Positions 16,631 to 28,014 of a stretch of 59,617 nt of DNA are shown here, in pieces (the first letter of the stretch is position 1; each line of letters opens with the position of its first letter). The position numbers were made by a program, and so were the translations under genes. Under the pieces are notes generated by a model, which had not been told where the DNA came from, made no database searches, and saw only the letters and a list, made by a program, of their open reading frames with translations. This DNA comes from an uncultured bacterium (GTDB taxonomy: Bacteria; Verrucomicrobiota; Verrucomicrobiia; CAIQCK01): positions 1-59,617 of the forward strand of contig CAIQCK010000086.1 in the NCBI GenBank assembly GCA_903870275.1, read 5' to 3'.

Positions 16631-17101
16631 ATGAAAGGCAACGCCAAGGTTATTGCCACGCTGAACGCGCTCTTGGCCGACGAACTGACGGCCATCAGCG
16701 AGTATATGGTGCACTCGGAGATGTGCGCCAACTGGGGCTTCGAGCGGTTGCACAAGGCGACGGAAAAGCGTGCGATTGACGAGATGAAGCACGCGGAAAA
16801 GCTGATCGGCCGGATTCTTTTCCTGGAAGGCACGCCGGTGGTCAGCCGCCTCAACAAAATGAACATCGGCGCGGACGTGCCCGCGCAATTGAGTGACGAC
16901 CACGAGGCGGAGGCCGGCGCGATCAAGGCTTACAATAGCGCCATCGCCCAGGCCGCCGAGTTGGGCGACAACGGCACGCGCGAGCTGTTCGAGCACATTC
17001 TCAAGGACGAGGAGGACCATATTGACTGGCTCGAAGCGCAGGTCGACCAGATCAAGCAGATGGATTTGCAGGCGTTTCTCGCGGAGCAGTTGCGCGCGTA
17101 G
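16631..17101 (+). CDS. bfr: Bacterioferritin
   Basis: A 24-mer iron-storage and detoxification protein that oxidises Fe2+ at a di-iron centre. All ferroxidase residues are present at the canonical numbers: Glu18, Glu51, His54, Glu94, Glu127 and His130. Met52, the haem ligand, is also present. The 156-residue length is typical. AAGGAG at 16618-16623 supports ATG 16631; the longer reading frame upstream runs through copy D. It closes the metal/stress cluster. Confidence 0.96.
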   Translation: MKGNAKVIATLNALLADELTAISEYMVHSEMCANWGFERLHKATEKRAIDEMKHAEKLIGRILFLEGTPVVSRLNKMNIGADVPAQLSDDHEAEAGAIKAYNSAIAQAAELGDNGTRELFEHILKDEEDHIDWLEAQVDQIKQMDLQAFLAEQLRA

Positions 17102-17194
17102 GGCCGCCGAGAGAGCAGGGCAGGGACGACGGGTGAGCACTCGCGTCGGTGGGCTCTGGACTTTCGCGTCACGTCAGCTACATTTCCAAACTTT

Positions 17195-19372
17195 ATGCCA
17201 CTACACGTCGCCTTCTTCTGGCACATGCACCAGCCGGATTATGTGGACCCGGACCGTCGGATGGCGATGTTGCCGTGGGTGCGCCTGCACGCGGCCAAGG
17301 GTTACTACGACATGGCGCGGCTGGCGAAAGAATTCCCGGCGGTGCCGCTCACGTTCAACCTGACGCCCGTGCTGGTAAAGCAGATGCTGGAGCTGCAACG
17401 CGGCGAGGTGCAGGACGCGTGGCTGGAGTTGTCCCGGGCGCCGGCGGACCGGCTGACGCCGGAACAGCAGCAGGAGTTGCTGCGGCATTTTTTCAGCCTG
17501 TCGCACCAAAACATGCTGCGTCCCTATCCGCGCTACGCGGAGCTGTGGGAAATGCGCGGCCCGGAGAGCCGGCCGGAAGCGCTGGCAGAGGCCGCGCGGC
17601 ATTTCCTGGCGGCCGACTGGCGGGACTTGCAGGTGTGGTTCAACCTGGCGTGGTGCGGCTACTTCGCGGTGCGCGACATTCCGGAACTGGCGGCACTGCG
17701 CCGGAAGGGACGCAATTTTACCGAGACCGACAAACGGCTTGTGCTCGACGCGCATTTGGAACTGGTGCGGCGCTCGCTGGCGGAATACCGCGAGTTGAAC
17801 ATGGCCGGGCGCATCGAGGTGACCGCCAGCCCGTTTTATCACCCGATCATGCCGCTGGTGTATAACACCGACTTTACCCGGCGGTGCATGCCGGACACGC
17901 CGTTGCCAACGACGTTTTCGTTCCCGGAGGACGTGCGAGAACACCTGGAGCGGGCGGCGCGGTTTCACGAGGAAGTGTTTGGAAAACGGCCGACGGGCTT
18001 GTGGCCGTCAGAAGGCTCGGTCTGCCCGGAGCTGGCACCACTCGTGCGTGCGGCGGGCTTCGAGTGGATGGCCACCGACGAGGAGATTTTGTTCCGGTCG
18101 CTCCAAATGATGCGCGGCAACCGCACGCCGGTGCAGCGCGAGGAGTTGTTCCGTCCGTATCTGTTGAAGCATGGCGATGCCAGCGTCGGGATGTGTTTCC
18201 GCGACCGCGGACTGTCGGACTTCATCGGGTTCACGGCGGCGCGGCAACGGCCCGAGGACGCGGCGCGGTATTTGACCGAGTCGCTGGGCGCGATCGCGAT
18301 GCGCGTGATGGAGCCGGATGCGCTGGCGGTGGTCCTGCTCGACGGCGAAAACGCGTGGGAATCCTTCCCGGACGGCGGCGAGACTTTTTTGCGGAACCTC
18401 TATGGCGCGCTGGCCAACGACCGGCGGTTCAAGCCGGTGACGCTGACGGAATATTTCCGCCAGCATCCGCCGCAGAAGGAACTGACGACGCTCTATACCG
18501 GCTCGTGGATTTACGCGAATTTCGACATCTGGATCGGCGACCAAGAGGAGAACCGGGCGTGGGATCTGCTGCGCGAAGCCCGGCATGTGTTTTCCCAGGT
18601 GAAGGACTCGCTGCCGGAACCGGCGCGCAAGGCCGCGCTGCAATCGTTGCTGGCGGCCGAGGGCAGCGACTGGTTTTGGTGGTATGGGCCGGAGTTCCAA
18701 ATCGAGGACAAGCCGCTGTTCGACGACCTTTTCCGCCGGCATGTGCGCTGCGCCTATCGCGCGATGGGCCGTCCGGTGCCGCCTGCGGTGGACAAGTCGC
18801 TGCTCACGGTTGGCCCGGTGCGGGCCTACCAGGAACCGCGCGACTTCATCACGCCCACCATTGATGGCCGCCGGACGTCGTATTACGAATGGCTGGGCGC
18901 GGGCGTTTACCGCGGCGGCGCCGGCCAGCACGCCATGGCGAAGTCGGCGGATTTGGTCAAGGAGATCTGGTTCGGTTTCGACAAGGCGAACTTTTATTTC
19001 TGTCTGCAATGGACGGGCACCCCGCCGCTGCCCGGCGGCGACGCCGTTCGCATACGGTTCTCATCGCCAGCGAACGCGGAACTTTGGATTGGAGACCTGC
19101 GAACGAAGACCGGCAAGGCTGTCAGCCAGGAGCTGAGAGGGGACTGGCCCCACAAGCAGACGGGCGACGGCAGGACGGTCGAGGCGGCCCATGACAAGAT
19201 GCTGGAGGTGGCCGTGCCGCTTGAATTTTTTGGGCTCAAACCGGGCGAGAGGCTTGGTTTCAACGTTTGCGTGGAGAACAAGGGCCATACGCAGGAACAG
19301 CATCCCGGCGAGGGCGAGATCGAGCTAAAGGTGCCGGACGCAGCGTTTTCGGGCCAGAGTTGGCTGGTTTGA
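17195..19372 (+). CDS. Glycoside hydrolase family 57 protein
   Basis: A 725-residue alpha-glucan-acting enzyme (amylase, amylopullulanase or glucanotransferase type). GH57 motif 1 is HMHQP at 10-14. The catalytic Glu is probably Glu273 in LWPSEGSV, and GENAWE lies near residue 385. Residues beyond about 560 form a beta-sandwich that resembles a carbohydrate-binding or DOMON-like domain. No signal peptide, so cytoplasmic. It fits with glgA in glycogen turnover. The specificity cannot be deduced by eye. Confidence 0.88.
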   Translation: MPLHVAFFWHMHQPDYVDPDRRMAMLPWVRLHAAKGYYDMARLAKEFPAVPLTFNLTPVLVKQMLELQRGEVQDAWLELSRAPADRLTPEQQQELLRHFFSLSHQNMLRPYPRYAELWEMRGPESRPEALAEAARHFLAADWRDLQVWFNLAWCGYFAVRDIPELAALRRKGRNFTETDKRLVLDAHLELVRRSLAEYRELNMAGRIEVTASPFYHPIMPLVYNTDFTRRCMPDTPLPTTFSFPEDVREHLERAARFHEEVFGKRPTGLWPSEGSVCPELAPLVRAAGFEWMATDEEILFRSLQMMRGNRTPVQREELFRPYLLKHGDASVGMCFRDRGLSDFIGFTAARQRPEDAARYLTESLGAIAMRVMEPDALAVVLLDGENAWESFPDGGETFLRNLYGALANDRRFKPVTLTEYFRQHPPQKELTTLYTGSWIYANFDIWIGDQEENRAWDLLREARHVFSQVKDSLPEPARKAALQSLLAAEGSDWFWWYGPEFQIEDKPLFDDLFRRHVRCAYRAMGRPVPPAVDKSLLTVGPVRAYQEPRDFITPTIDGRRTSYYEWLGAGVYRGGAGQHAMAKSADLVKEIWFGFDKANFYFCLQWTGTPPLPGGDAVRIRFSSPANAELWIGDLRTKTGKAVSQELRGDWPHKQTGDGRTVEAAHDKMLEVAVPLEFFGLKPGERLGFNVCVENKGHTQEQHPGEGEIELKVPDAAFSGQSWLV

Positions 19373-19519
19373 CACAAGGCGGGGGTTCTTAACGGAAGAG
19401 GAGATGACAATTTCGCCTTCGCCGGCTATTTAAAGTATCATAATACATATTGTGCGACATAATATATGAGCTGAAAAGGACCTGAATTTAGCCTGAATTG
19501 ATGAAACGCCCGCGAACCA

Positions 19520-20661
19520 TTAATTTGCCAGCCCAAACCGCCGTGTGAAAGGCCAATAAAGAAGAAACGCCCTGCCCACCAGATTCGCGTGCGGAACGGT
19601 GCCAAAGTATCGGCTGTCCGCGCTATTCGCGCTGTTGTCGCCGAGCGCAAAATACTGGTCCTTCGGGACCTCAAACTTGTCACCCGGCACGCTTAGATGG
19701 TTCGCGGCATCGGGATTCGTATAACCGTGGTAGCCGTCCTTCAAAGACATTACCCGGACAAAACCCGGCTCGGCCGCCCGCTGGCCGCTCACGAACAGTT
19801 CCGGCTCCTTGATCTGCAACACGTCGCCTCCCACGCCAGCCAGGCGTTTGATGTAGAACTCGCCGCGCGTTCCGGGCAGGTCCCGGGTCTCAAACACAAA
19901 CACTTCACCACGCTGTGGCCGCCGGAAGTTGTAGCTGACCTTGTCCACGAAGATATGGTCGCCATTGTTGACCACGCACCGCACAATCGGCTCGCCGCGG
20001 TGGAAGGTCCGACCCCAACTCAACCCAAGCGCTTTCTCCGCCTTTCTGAAACTATCAGAGTCAACGGCCAGCGTATAATCCCGTCCACCGACCGTGAGGA
20101 CCGTCTTCTCAAACGGCCACTCAAACGGCCCGATATGCTGTTTAAACGGGTTGACGTAGTTTAGTTGGCCATCTTCTTCGCAAATCGCCTCAACATACGT
20201 CCGGCCAAGAAAAACCTTCTCCAAAACACGTTGCGGCAACATCGGAACCTTCTCGTCCGGCCCCAACGGCTCGATGTGGACACCAAACAACGTCGGCTGC
20301 ATCGAGCCAGTGGGAATCTTGAAGGGCTGAAGGAAGAACGTGCGGATGCCGCCCCAGGCCACCACGGCAGCCACCAGGCCGATTTCAATCGCCTCCCGCC
20401 ACTGTGCGTGCTTCGGCGTCGGGAAGAGCTTCGCGCACGCCCGGTCAAGGCGGTTCATGCCCTGCCCAATCTCGTCGATCGTGCCGCGGCGGGCTGCGTC
20501 AAACTCGCCGATGGCCTTCTCCGCGGCTTTGACTTTGTCCGATTCCATGATGTCGCGATGCGTCGCCAGCAGCCGGCGGACGTGTTTCGACACTTCGGCC
20601 GCGCGCTTGCGGGCGCGGTGCTGACGCCACCAACTGAACGGCGGGACTTCCAAAATGCTCT

Positions 20662-20665
<4 letters not shown>
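19520..20665 (-). CDS. lepB: Signal peptidase I
   Basis: Cleaves signal peptides of exported proteins at the outer face of the inner membrane. The product has 381 residues. A helical charged N-terminus (1-90) precedes the membrane anchor at about 95-112. The catalytic Ser is Ser121 in PTGSMQPTL and the general-base Lys is Lys273 in FYIKRLAGVGGD; ALGDNSANSADSRYFG is box E. About 150 residues separate Ser and Lys, more than in E. coli, because of a large insertion. The start ATG 20665 overlaps the lepA stop by 4 bases (ATGA). The gap 19373-19519 is AT-rich and contains no gene. Confidence 0.94.
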
Positions 20666-22554
<1,889 letters not shown>

Positions 22555-22682
22555 GAAAAAAGTCGCGAAACGATAGCCCCCACACGCAACGCGACGCAAG
22601 AGGTGTTTTTGAAAACTCCCCTACCCCTGTCATCTTCGGCACCGCATTCCGCTCCTGCACCGTTAGTTTCACTGTTTTCATA

Positions 22683-22812
22683 GGGCATCCGCTGGCCGCT
22701 TCCAACCCGAAGGGTTGATGGAGCGTAGCCGGAGGCCGGAGGCCGCGAGACCCTCCGGAATGCCCGGCCATCGAAAGCACCCCGCAGGAGTGCCAGACAG
22801 GAGTGTTGCGCC
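22683..22812. repeat. composite palindromic repeat element
   Basis: A dense run of inverted repeats in the 321-bp gap between lepA and the receiver-like gene: CAACCC-GAA-GGGTTG at 22703-22717; CCGGAGG (22729) with CCTCCGG (22752); GGGCAT (22683) with ATGCCC (22760); and an imperfect GCACCCC-GCA-GGAGTGC at 22777-22793. It looks like a dispersed REP or BIME-type unit. I cannot see a second copy in this window. The rest of the gap shows no gene; a short open frame through the repeat has no gene-like features. Confidence 0.45.
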
Positions 22813-22875
22813 GGGTCACACCGAAAAGGGAGCAAATCGTCGCGCAGACGCGCTAAACCACCAGACCTGCGGGCG

Positions 22876-23355
22876 CTATACCTCGACGGCCTCGGGCCGG
22901 CGTTCAGTCGCCAAAGAGCTGGCGGAAATCTCCGCCTCCGTCTGACGGCCGCGGCTGAGCAGACTCACGCCCGCGCTCTCGGCCAACGACCGCATTCCCC
23001 GCACCCAACCCGATTTGTCCTCGCCATCATGCAAAAGGAATAAGGCGCGCGGCATGCGGCTGATTTCATTCAGCCAGTGGGTCAGCCACCACTTCCCGTC
23101 AGACACACTACGGACGGCGTCGTGGACGGAGATGATCACGAAATCAACCATGGCGGCTCCCTCGCAGACCGGCAAGCCTGCCATCTGAGCCACGGTCATC
23201 GACGTGATCGCATACGGGATGTCCGACCCCATTTCGTCGAAGATGGCCTGCAACATGTTTCGGGCGCGCGTTTCCGTGGCCTTATCCTCGTAAATGACCA
23301 CGGCGTTGCATCCCCGACTCGGTTTACAAGTGGCGTCTTCCACTCGGTTTTCCAT
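22876..23355 (-). CDS. receiver-like alpha/beta orphan under the 17-bp dyad
   Basis: A 159-residue cytoplasmic protein of no family I recognise. From residue 15 it alternates strands and helices in the manner of a Rossmann or receiver fold: NAVVIYEDKATETRARNML, then VDFVIISVHD, then PRALFLLHDGED. The usual phosphoacceptor pattern is not clear, so it may be a pseudo-receiver. ATG 23355 is chosen because AGGAG lies 7 bases upstream; ATG 23382 has no such site. The dyad operator is 84 bp upstream, linking it to the Cys-rich genes at 14953-16124. Confidence 0.6.
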   Translation of the reverse strand: MENRVEDATCKPSRGCNAVVIYEDKATETRARNMLQAIFDEMGSDIPYAITSMTVAQMAGLPVCEGAAMVDFVIISVHDAVRSVSDGKWWLTHWLNEISRMPRALFLLHDGEDKSGWVRGMRSLAESAGVSLLSRGRQTEAEISASSLATERRPEAVEV

Positions 23356-23439
23356 AAAGCGCTCCTGGTTGTTAAGCTCCATGCAGGAACGCTACATGTG
23401 GAAGACCGCGTGCGCCATCGGAGCAAAACTAAAACTGGG

Positions 23440-23456
23440 GTAGGAAAACTCCTTAC
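23440..23456 (-). promoter_or_regulatory. 17-bp dyad operator, copy 3
   Basis: On the minus strand this reads GTAAGGAGTTTTCCTAC, the same length and layout as copies 1 and 2, with TTTCCTA invariant and GTARG/CYTAC arms. It precedes the receiver-like gene by 84 bp and lies between it and hemerythrin 2. Both genes read on the minus strand, so the dyad serves the receiver-like gene. Confidence 0.55.
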
Positions 23457-23543
23457 CTGGACGGCGCACCGTTTCGCGGCGGGTGAAGGGCAAGAAGTTA
23501 AGCCGGAAAACAAAGCTGATCTGCCACGGATGGCGGCGCTGCG

Positions 23544-23999
23544 TTATCGCGCCGCCAAAGTCACCAAATCCGTGTCCCGATGCAACCATGCCTCGCCGAG
23601 CTTCTCCAGCGACTCTGGCTCAAACGTCTTCTCGGCCAGTGGAATGACAACCTGCTCCTCGACATCGAAATGGCGCTGCAACGCAGTGATCGCCACCGAC
23701 AACAACGACCTGGCATCCCGTCCCGGCGGCGGCCGCCCTACCCTTTCGAGCATATCGAGATATTCCTCGTGTTTGGTGTAAAACTGCTGAAACTGGCCTT
23801 TCTCCAACAAGAGAGAGTCCAGCGGCGCAAACAGCATGTTCGACTCCGCCTCGGCGTGGTCGCGTATCAATCCCTCCACGACCTTGGCGAGCGACACAAT
23901 CACCTCGGTTGTCTCCGCCTCGCCCATCGCACGCTCGACTTCTTTGAACACGGAGCGAAGCATTGCATGGTGACTGACCAGCATTTCGGTGACTTTCAT
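23544..23999 (-). CDS. hemerythrin-like HHE protein 2, intact site
   Basis: A 151-residue hemerythrin domain protein. The di-iron ligands are in place: His10/11 in the first helix, His48 and Glu52 in RDHAEAE, His77 in KHEEY, and His110 with Glu114/115 in RHFDVEEQ. Such proteins bind O2 or NO or buffer iron. ATG 23999 is chosen because MKVTEMLVSHHAMLRSVF aligns with the start of hemerythrin 1; longer in-frame starts add non-conserved residues. It lies just upstream of the receiver-like gene and downstream of the metK terminator. Confidence 0.82.
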   Translation of the reverse strand: MKVTEMLVSHHAMLRSVFKEVERAMGEAETTEVIVSLAKVVEGLIRDHAEAESNMLFAPLDSLLLEKGQFQQFYTKHEEYLDMLERVGRPPPGRDARSLLSVAITALQRHFDVEEQVVIPLAEKTFEPESLEKLGEAWLHRDTDLVTLAAR

Positions 24000-24112
24000 A
24001 AATGCGTTTTCATTCCCCGTCCTCGGATAGCCACATAAGACTAGTAGGTCCCGCTCCATTGTCAAACCAGGCGGCTGCTGGCAGGCCCGAGCGCGCAAAG
24101 TTGCCCGCTTCC

Positions 24113-24156
24113 CGTAAAAAATGAAACGGCCGCGCTCTTGCGAACGCGGCCGTTTC
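24113..24156 (-). terminator. intrinsic terminator after metK
   Basis: A perfect 12-bp stem (GAAACGGCCGCG at 24123-24134, CGCGGCCGTTTC at 24145-24156) with a 10-base loop. Read on the minus strand it is followed by ATTTTTTA. It lies 24 bp past the metK stop and ends the 14-kb minus-strand gene run. Confidence 0.9.
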
Positions 24157-24179
24157 AAGATGAGGGTTGATGCCGACGC

Positions 24180-25367
24180 TTACTTGGCGGCTTTCTTGAG
24201 AGCCTCGGCCTTGTCGGTGCGCTCCCACGTGAGGGAGTCGAGGTCGTCAATCTTGCCAAAGTGGCCGTAGTTGGTCGTCTTGCGGTAGATCGGGCGCAGC
24301 AGGTTGAGTTGCTTGACGATGTTGGCAGGCTTGAAGCTGAAGACTTCCTGAACCGCTTTCTCGATTTTGTCGTCGCTGATCTTGCCGGTGCCGAAGGTGT
24401 GAACCATGACGCTGACCGGCTCCGGGTGGCCAATGGCGTAGGCGAACTGGATTTCGCAATGGTCGGCCAGGCCCGCGGCGACGATGTTCTTGGCCACGTA
24501 GCGACCCATGTAGGCGGCGCTGCGATCCACTTTGCTGGGGTCCTTGCCGGAGAACGCGCCGCCGCCGTGACGGCCCATGCCGCCGTAGGTGTCCACGATG
24601 ATCTTGCGACCAGTGAGACCGCTGTCGCCTTCGGGACCGCCGACGACGAACCGGCCGGTGGGGTTGACGAGGTAACGGGTCTTTTTATCGAGGAGTTTCG
24701 CCGGGAGGGTCTTCTTGATGATCTGCTCGATGATGACCTTCTCGATCTCGGCGTGTTTGACACAATCGCAGTGCTGGTTGGAGATGACGACGGTGTCAAT
24801 GCGGACGGGGCGCAAACCCTCGTATTCGACACTGACCTGGGTTTTGCCATCGGGGCGGAGCCACTTGATAGCGCCGCTGCGCCGGGCCTCGCGGAGGGCC
24901 TTGCCGAGGTTATGGGCATACATGATCGGCGCCGGCATCAATTCCGGCGTCTCGATGCAGGCGTAGCCGAACATGAGGCCCTGATCGCCCGCGCCCTGCT
25001 CGGCGGTCTTCTTGCCTTCGACAGCGCGGTCATCCACGCCTTGGGCGATGTCAGGGCTTTGTTTGATGAGGGCGCAGGTGACAAAACAATCCTCGTCGTT
25101 GAAAACAGTGCTGACATCCTTGGTGTAGCCGATCTCGCGCACGGCCTCGCGGACGATCTTGACGTAGTCGAGGTTCGCCTTGGTGGTGATTTCACCGGCG
25201 AGAACAACGAGGTTGGACTTCGCCAGCGTCTCGCACGCGACGCGGCTCTTCGGGTCCTGCGCAAGGCAGGCGTCGAGAACGGAATCGCTGATCGTATCGC
25301 ACACCTTGTCAGGATGACCTTCGGTGACCGACTCTGAACTAAAAATGTAACGACGGCTCAAGTGCAT
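24180..25367 (-). CDS. metK: S-adenosylmethionine synthetase
   Basis: Makes SAM from methionine and ATP. The product has 395 residues. SSESVTEGHPDKVCDTISD is the N-terminal substrate motif; GAGDQGLMFGYA and GGGAFSGKDPSKVDRSAAY are the ATP and K+/phosphate motifs. ATG 25367 has AAAGGA upstream. It lies 26 bp downstream of the nucleotidyltransferase gene, leaving no room for a SAM riboswitch, and is the last gene of the long operon. The C-terminus WERTDKAEALKKAAK is normal. Confidence 0.97.
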   Translation of the reverse strand: MHLSRRYIFSSESVTEGHPDKVCDTISDSVLDACLAQDPKSRVACETLAKSNLVVLAGEITTKANLDYVKIVREAVREIGYTKDVSTVFNDEDCFVTCALIKQSPDIAQGVDDRAVEGKKTAEQGAGDQGLMFGYACIETPELMPAPIMYAHNLGKALREARRSGAIKWLRPDGKTQVSVEYEGLRPVRIDTVVISNQHCDCVKHAEIEKVIIEQIIKKTLPAKLLDKKTRYLVNPTGRFVVGGPEGDSGLTGRKIIVDTYGGMGRHGGGAFSGKDPSKVDRSAAYMGRYVAKNIVAAGLADHCEIQFAYAIGHPEPVSVMVHTFGTGKISDDKIEKAVQEVFSFKPANIVKQLNLLRPIYRKTTNYGHFGKIDDLDSLTWERTDKAEALKKAAK

Positions 25368-25393
25368 GTTCTGTTTTATTCCTTTGCTTGGTG

Positions 25394-26155
25394 CTACTGC
25401 TTTCGCGCGAACTCGCGGTTGGCCTGCTCCAGCGTTTCCTTGGAGCCGATGTCCAGCCAACGACCGTGAATCTGATACGTATAAACCGGCACCTGCTTAT
25501 AGAGCCAGCTAATGTATCGGCCCGGCTGGTCGGGGTTGTTCCCTTCCTCCAGGTAGCGAGCGACCAGTTTAATGGTATTTCGCGGGAAATAGTAAAGACA
25601 AATTGCGGTGACCGTGCTGGTCGCGTTCGGGTCCTTCTCAACGAACAGCACAACCCGGCCGTCCGGCGCCATCTGGATGTTGGCATACTTCTTGCGCACT
25701 TCTTCGAGGTTGCCCACGTCGTACGTGATGACGGTCGGCTGGTCTTTGGCCGCATTGCGCCGGGCCGCCGCCAGAAAGCCGTCGGCGCTCTCCTCAAAAA
25801 GATTGTCGCCAGCCACGACGATGAGGTCGTCGTCGAGCTGGGTGTCTTTGATAACCAGATGGATGTCGCCGATGGCTCCGAGTTTATCCTTGTCGCTGGT
25901 GGTGCGATCGTTGATTACCTCGATCGGCGCGCGCGGGTGCCGCGTGGTGTAGCCGCAGGCCCAATGAGCGAAGTCGCCCGCGAACTTCGCATTGGTCACG
26001 ACGTAAATGCGGTCCACGTCGCCGCGGTCGGCGAACTTGTCGAGCAGGTGCTCGATCATCGGCCTACCCGCCACGTCCAGCAGCGGTTTGGCTTTATTCA
26101 ACGTCAACGGGTAGAGCCGCGTCGCGTAACCCGCGGCCAGGACGAGTAGTTTCAT
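25394..26155 (-). CDS. sugar-phosphate nucleotidyltransferase
   Basis: A 253-residue enzyme of the RmlA/GlmU-N type that couples a sugar 1-phosphate to a nucleoside triphosphate. The N-terminal LAAGYATRLYPLT is the nucleotide-binding signature, with Lys in KAKPLLDVAGRPM, GDN in the centre and WLDIGSKETLEQAN near the end. The sugar and base are not determined; dTDP-glucose-like or heptose products would fit the LPS context. ATG 26155 overlaps the ptsI stop by 4 bases. Confidence 0.86.
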   Translation of the reverse strand: MKLLVLAAGYATRLYPLTLNKAKPLLDVAGRPMIEHLLDKFADRGDVDRIYVVTNAKFAGDFAHWACGYTTRHPRAPIEVINDRTTSDKDKLGAIGDIHLVIKDTQLDDDLIVVAGDNLFEESADGFLAAARRNAAKDQPTVITYDVGNLEEVRKKYANIQMAPDGRVVLFVEKDPNATSTVTAICLYYFPRNTIKLVARYLEEGNNPDQPGRYISWLYKQVPVYTYQIHGRWLDIGSKETLEQANREFARKQ

Positions 26156-27948
26156 TGGGGGGATTTTTCCGGTTTGACCAGTTCGACAAGATCCGGCGCG
26201 GCAGACCGGATGAAAGCTTCCAGCAAAACGACCGCCTCGCCGGCCGTGCCGCATCGCAGGGCCTGCTCGGCCAGCGATTGGGCCTCGGGCATTGTGAGAC
26301 TGCGAATGACGTATTTCACCGCCGGCAACGCCACCGCGCTCACGCTCAGTTCGTTCACGCCCAAACCTATCAGCAACGGCACCATTATCGGGTCGCCTGC
26401 CATCTCACCGCACACGCCGACCCAAATGTTGCGGGCGCGGGCGGCGGCCACGACGTTCTTGATGAGGCGCAGGATCGCCGGATGCGCCGGCTCGTAAAGG
26501 TGCGCCACCCGCTCGTTGCCGCGATCCACGGCCATGCTGTATTGAACCAGGTCGTTGGTGCCGATGGAAAAAAACGCCGCGTGTTCCGCCAGCACGTCCG
26601 CGATCATCGCTGCGCTGGGCACCTCGATCATCAAGCCGACTTCCATCTGGTCGCTGAAGGGCTTGCCCTCGCGGCGCAGTTCCTCGCGGCAGATGTTCAG
26701 CAATTCGTTGGCGCGCTTGACCTCCTGCAGGTCGCTGATCATCGGATACATCATCTTGACGTTGCCCTCCGCGCTGGCCCGAAGGATGGCGCGCAGTTGC
26801 GTCTTGAACATCTCCGGCTGGTCGAGGCAAAACCGGACGCCGCGCCAGCCTAGGAACGGGTTCGCCTCGCGCGAATGCTCGCTGCCGTGGAGGATCTTGT
26901 CGCCGCCGACGTCCAGCGTGCGAATGATCACCTCGTGCGGTTTCATGGCCACCGCGACATTGCGATAAGCGGCGAACTGCTCTTCCTCGGTCGGAAATCC
27001 CTCGCGGTTGAGGAACAAAAACTCCGTGCGGTAAAGGCCCACGCCTTGCGCGCCGTGCTCGATCGCCATCTGGACTTCTTCTTCCAGTTCGATGTTCGAG
27101 CCAAGCCGGATGGCGCAGCCGTCGCGCGTACAGGCCGGTTCGTGGCGGAGCTGGCGCAAACGCTCCTCGATGCTATGCCAGCGGATTTCGATCTGGCCGT
27201 ATTCGTAGAGCGTCTGCTTGGTTGGATTGACGATGAGCAGGCCGGTATAGCCGTCCAGCAGCGCCTCCTGCCCGCTGGCAATCTGCCGGCCGATTTCATG
27301 AAGCCCGACGACGGCCGGAATGCCCTGCGAGCGCGCCAGGATGGCCGTGTGCGACGTTCGGCTGCCCATCTCCGTGGCAAAGCCCAGAACCTTGGCGCGG
27401 TCCATCAACGCCGTGTCCGACGGCGACAGGTCCGCCGCCAGCACGATCCGCGGGCCGGGCAGCCGCTGGAGTTCGTCGTGCTCCGCGCCCATGAGGTTGC
27501 GCAGGATGCGGCGCGAAACGTCCCGGACATCCGCGGCGCGTTCGCGCAGGTAGGTGTCTTCGAGCCTGGCCAACGCCTGGGTGTATTGGTCGGCCACTTC
27601 GCTCAGGATGAACTCGACGTTGAGCTTCTCGGTCTTGAGGCGCTTGAAGACCTGCTCCATCAGCATCGGGTCATCCAGGACGAGCAGGTGCGCGTCGAAG
27701 ATGCCAGGCTTGTCGTCGCCCATCTCCTTGCCGAGACGTTGGGGAATCTCGATGAGTTGCTGGCGCGTCTTGATGACCGCCTGCTCCAGCCTCACAAATT
27801 CACCGGAGACGTCCTCGTCCCGCACCGAGCGCCGCTCGATCACATCTTCATGGGGCCGATAAACGTAAATCGTTCCGCGGGCAACGCCGGGTGAAACGGC
27901 AATGCCGCGATAGATGCTCTCAGTTTTGGGCGACTCAGGATCGCTCAT
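26152..27948 (-). CDS. ptsI: phosphoenolpyruvate-protein phosphotransferase (Enzyme I)
   Basis: Takes phosphate from PEP to His200 (in GSRTSHTAILAR) and passes it to HPr. The 598-residue length is close to the E. coli enzyme. GVGLYRTEFLFLNR and the MIEVPSAAMIAD and FFSIGTNDLVQYSMA stretches are the PEP-binding signatures. It sits 66 bp downstream of ptsH and overlaps the nucleotidyltransferase start. No sugar-specific EII component is in the window, so a regulatory chain is likely. Confidence 0.97.
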   Translation of the reverse strand: MSDPESPKTESIYRGIAVSPGVARGTIYVYRPHEDVIERRSVRDEDVSGEFVRLEQAVIKTRQQLIEIPQRLGKEMGDDKPGIFDAHLLVLDDPMLMEQVFKRLKTEKLNVEFILSEVADQYTQALARLEDTYLRERAADVRDVSRRILRNLMGAEHDELQRLPGPRIVLAADLSPSDTALMDRAKVLGFATEMGSRTSHTAILARSQGIPAVVGLHEIGRQIASGQEALLDGYTGLLIVNPTKQTLYEYGQIEIRWHSIEERLRQLRHEPACTRDGCAIRLGSNIELEEEVQMAIEHGAQGVGLYRTEFLFLNREGFPTEEEQFAAYRNVAVAMKPHEVIIRTLDVGGDKILHGSEHSREANPFLGWRGVRFCLDQPEMFKTQLRAILRASAEGNVKMMYPMISDLQEVKRANELLNICREELRREGKPFSDQMEVGLMIEVPSAAMIADVLAEHAAFFSIGTNDLVQYSMAVDRGNERVAHLYEPAHPAILRLIKNVVAAARARNIWVGVCGEMAGDPIMVPLLIGLGVNELSVSAVALPAVKYVIRSLTMPEAQSLAEQALRCGTAGEAVVLLEAFIRSAAPDLVELVKPEKSPQ

Positions 27949-28014
27949 GCTCTTGCGCCGTCACAACGGCCCGCTCTAATTCCATCGAAACGCCGCGCTC
28001 CTCGGCGCCGGCTG

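Noticed and set aside
25368..25393. SAM riboswitch before metK
   Set aside because: Only 26 bp separate metK from the preceding gene, too short for any SAM riboswitch.
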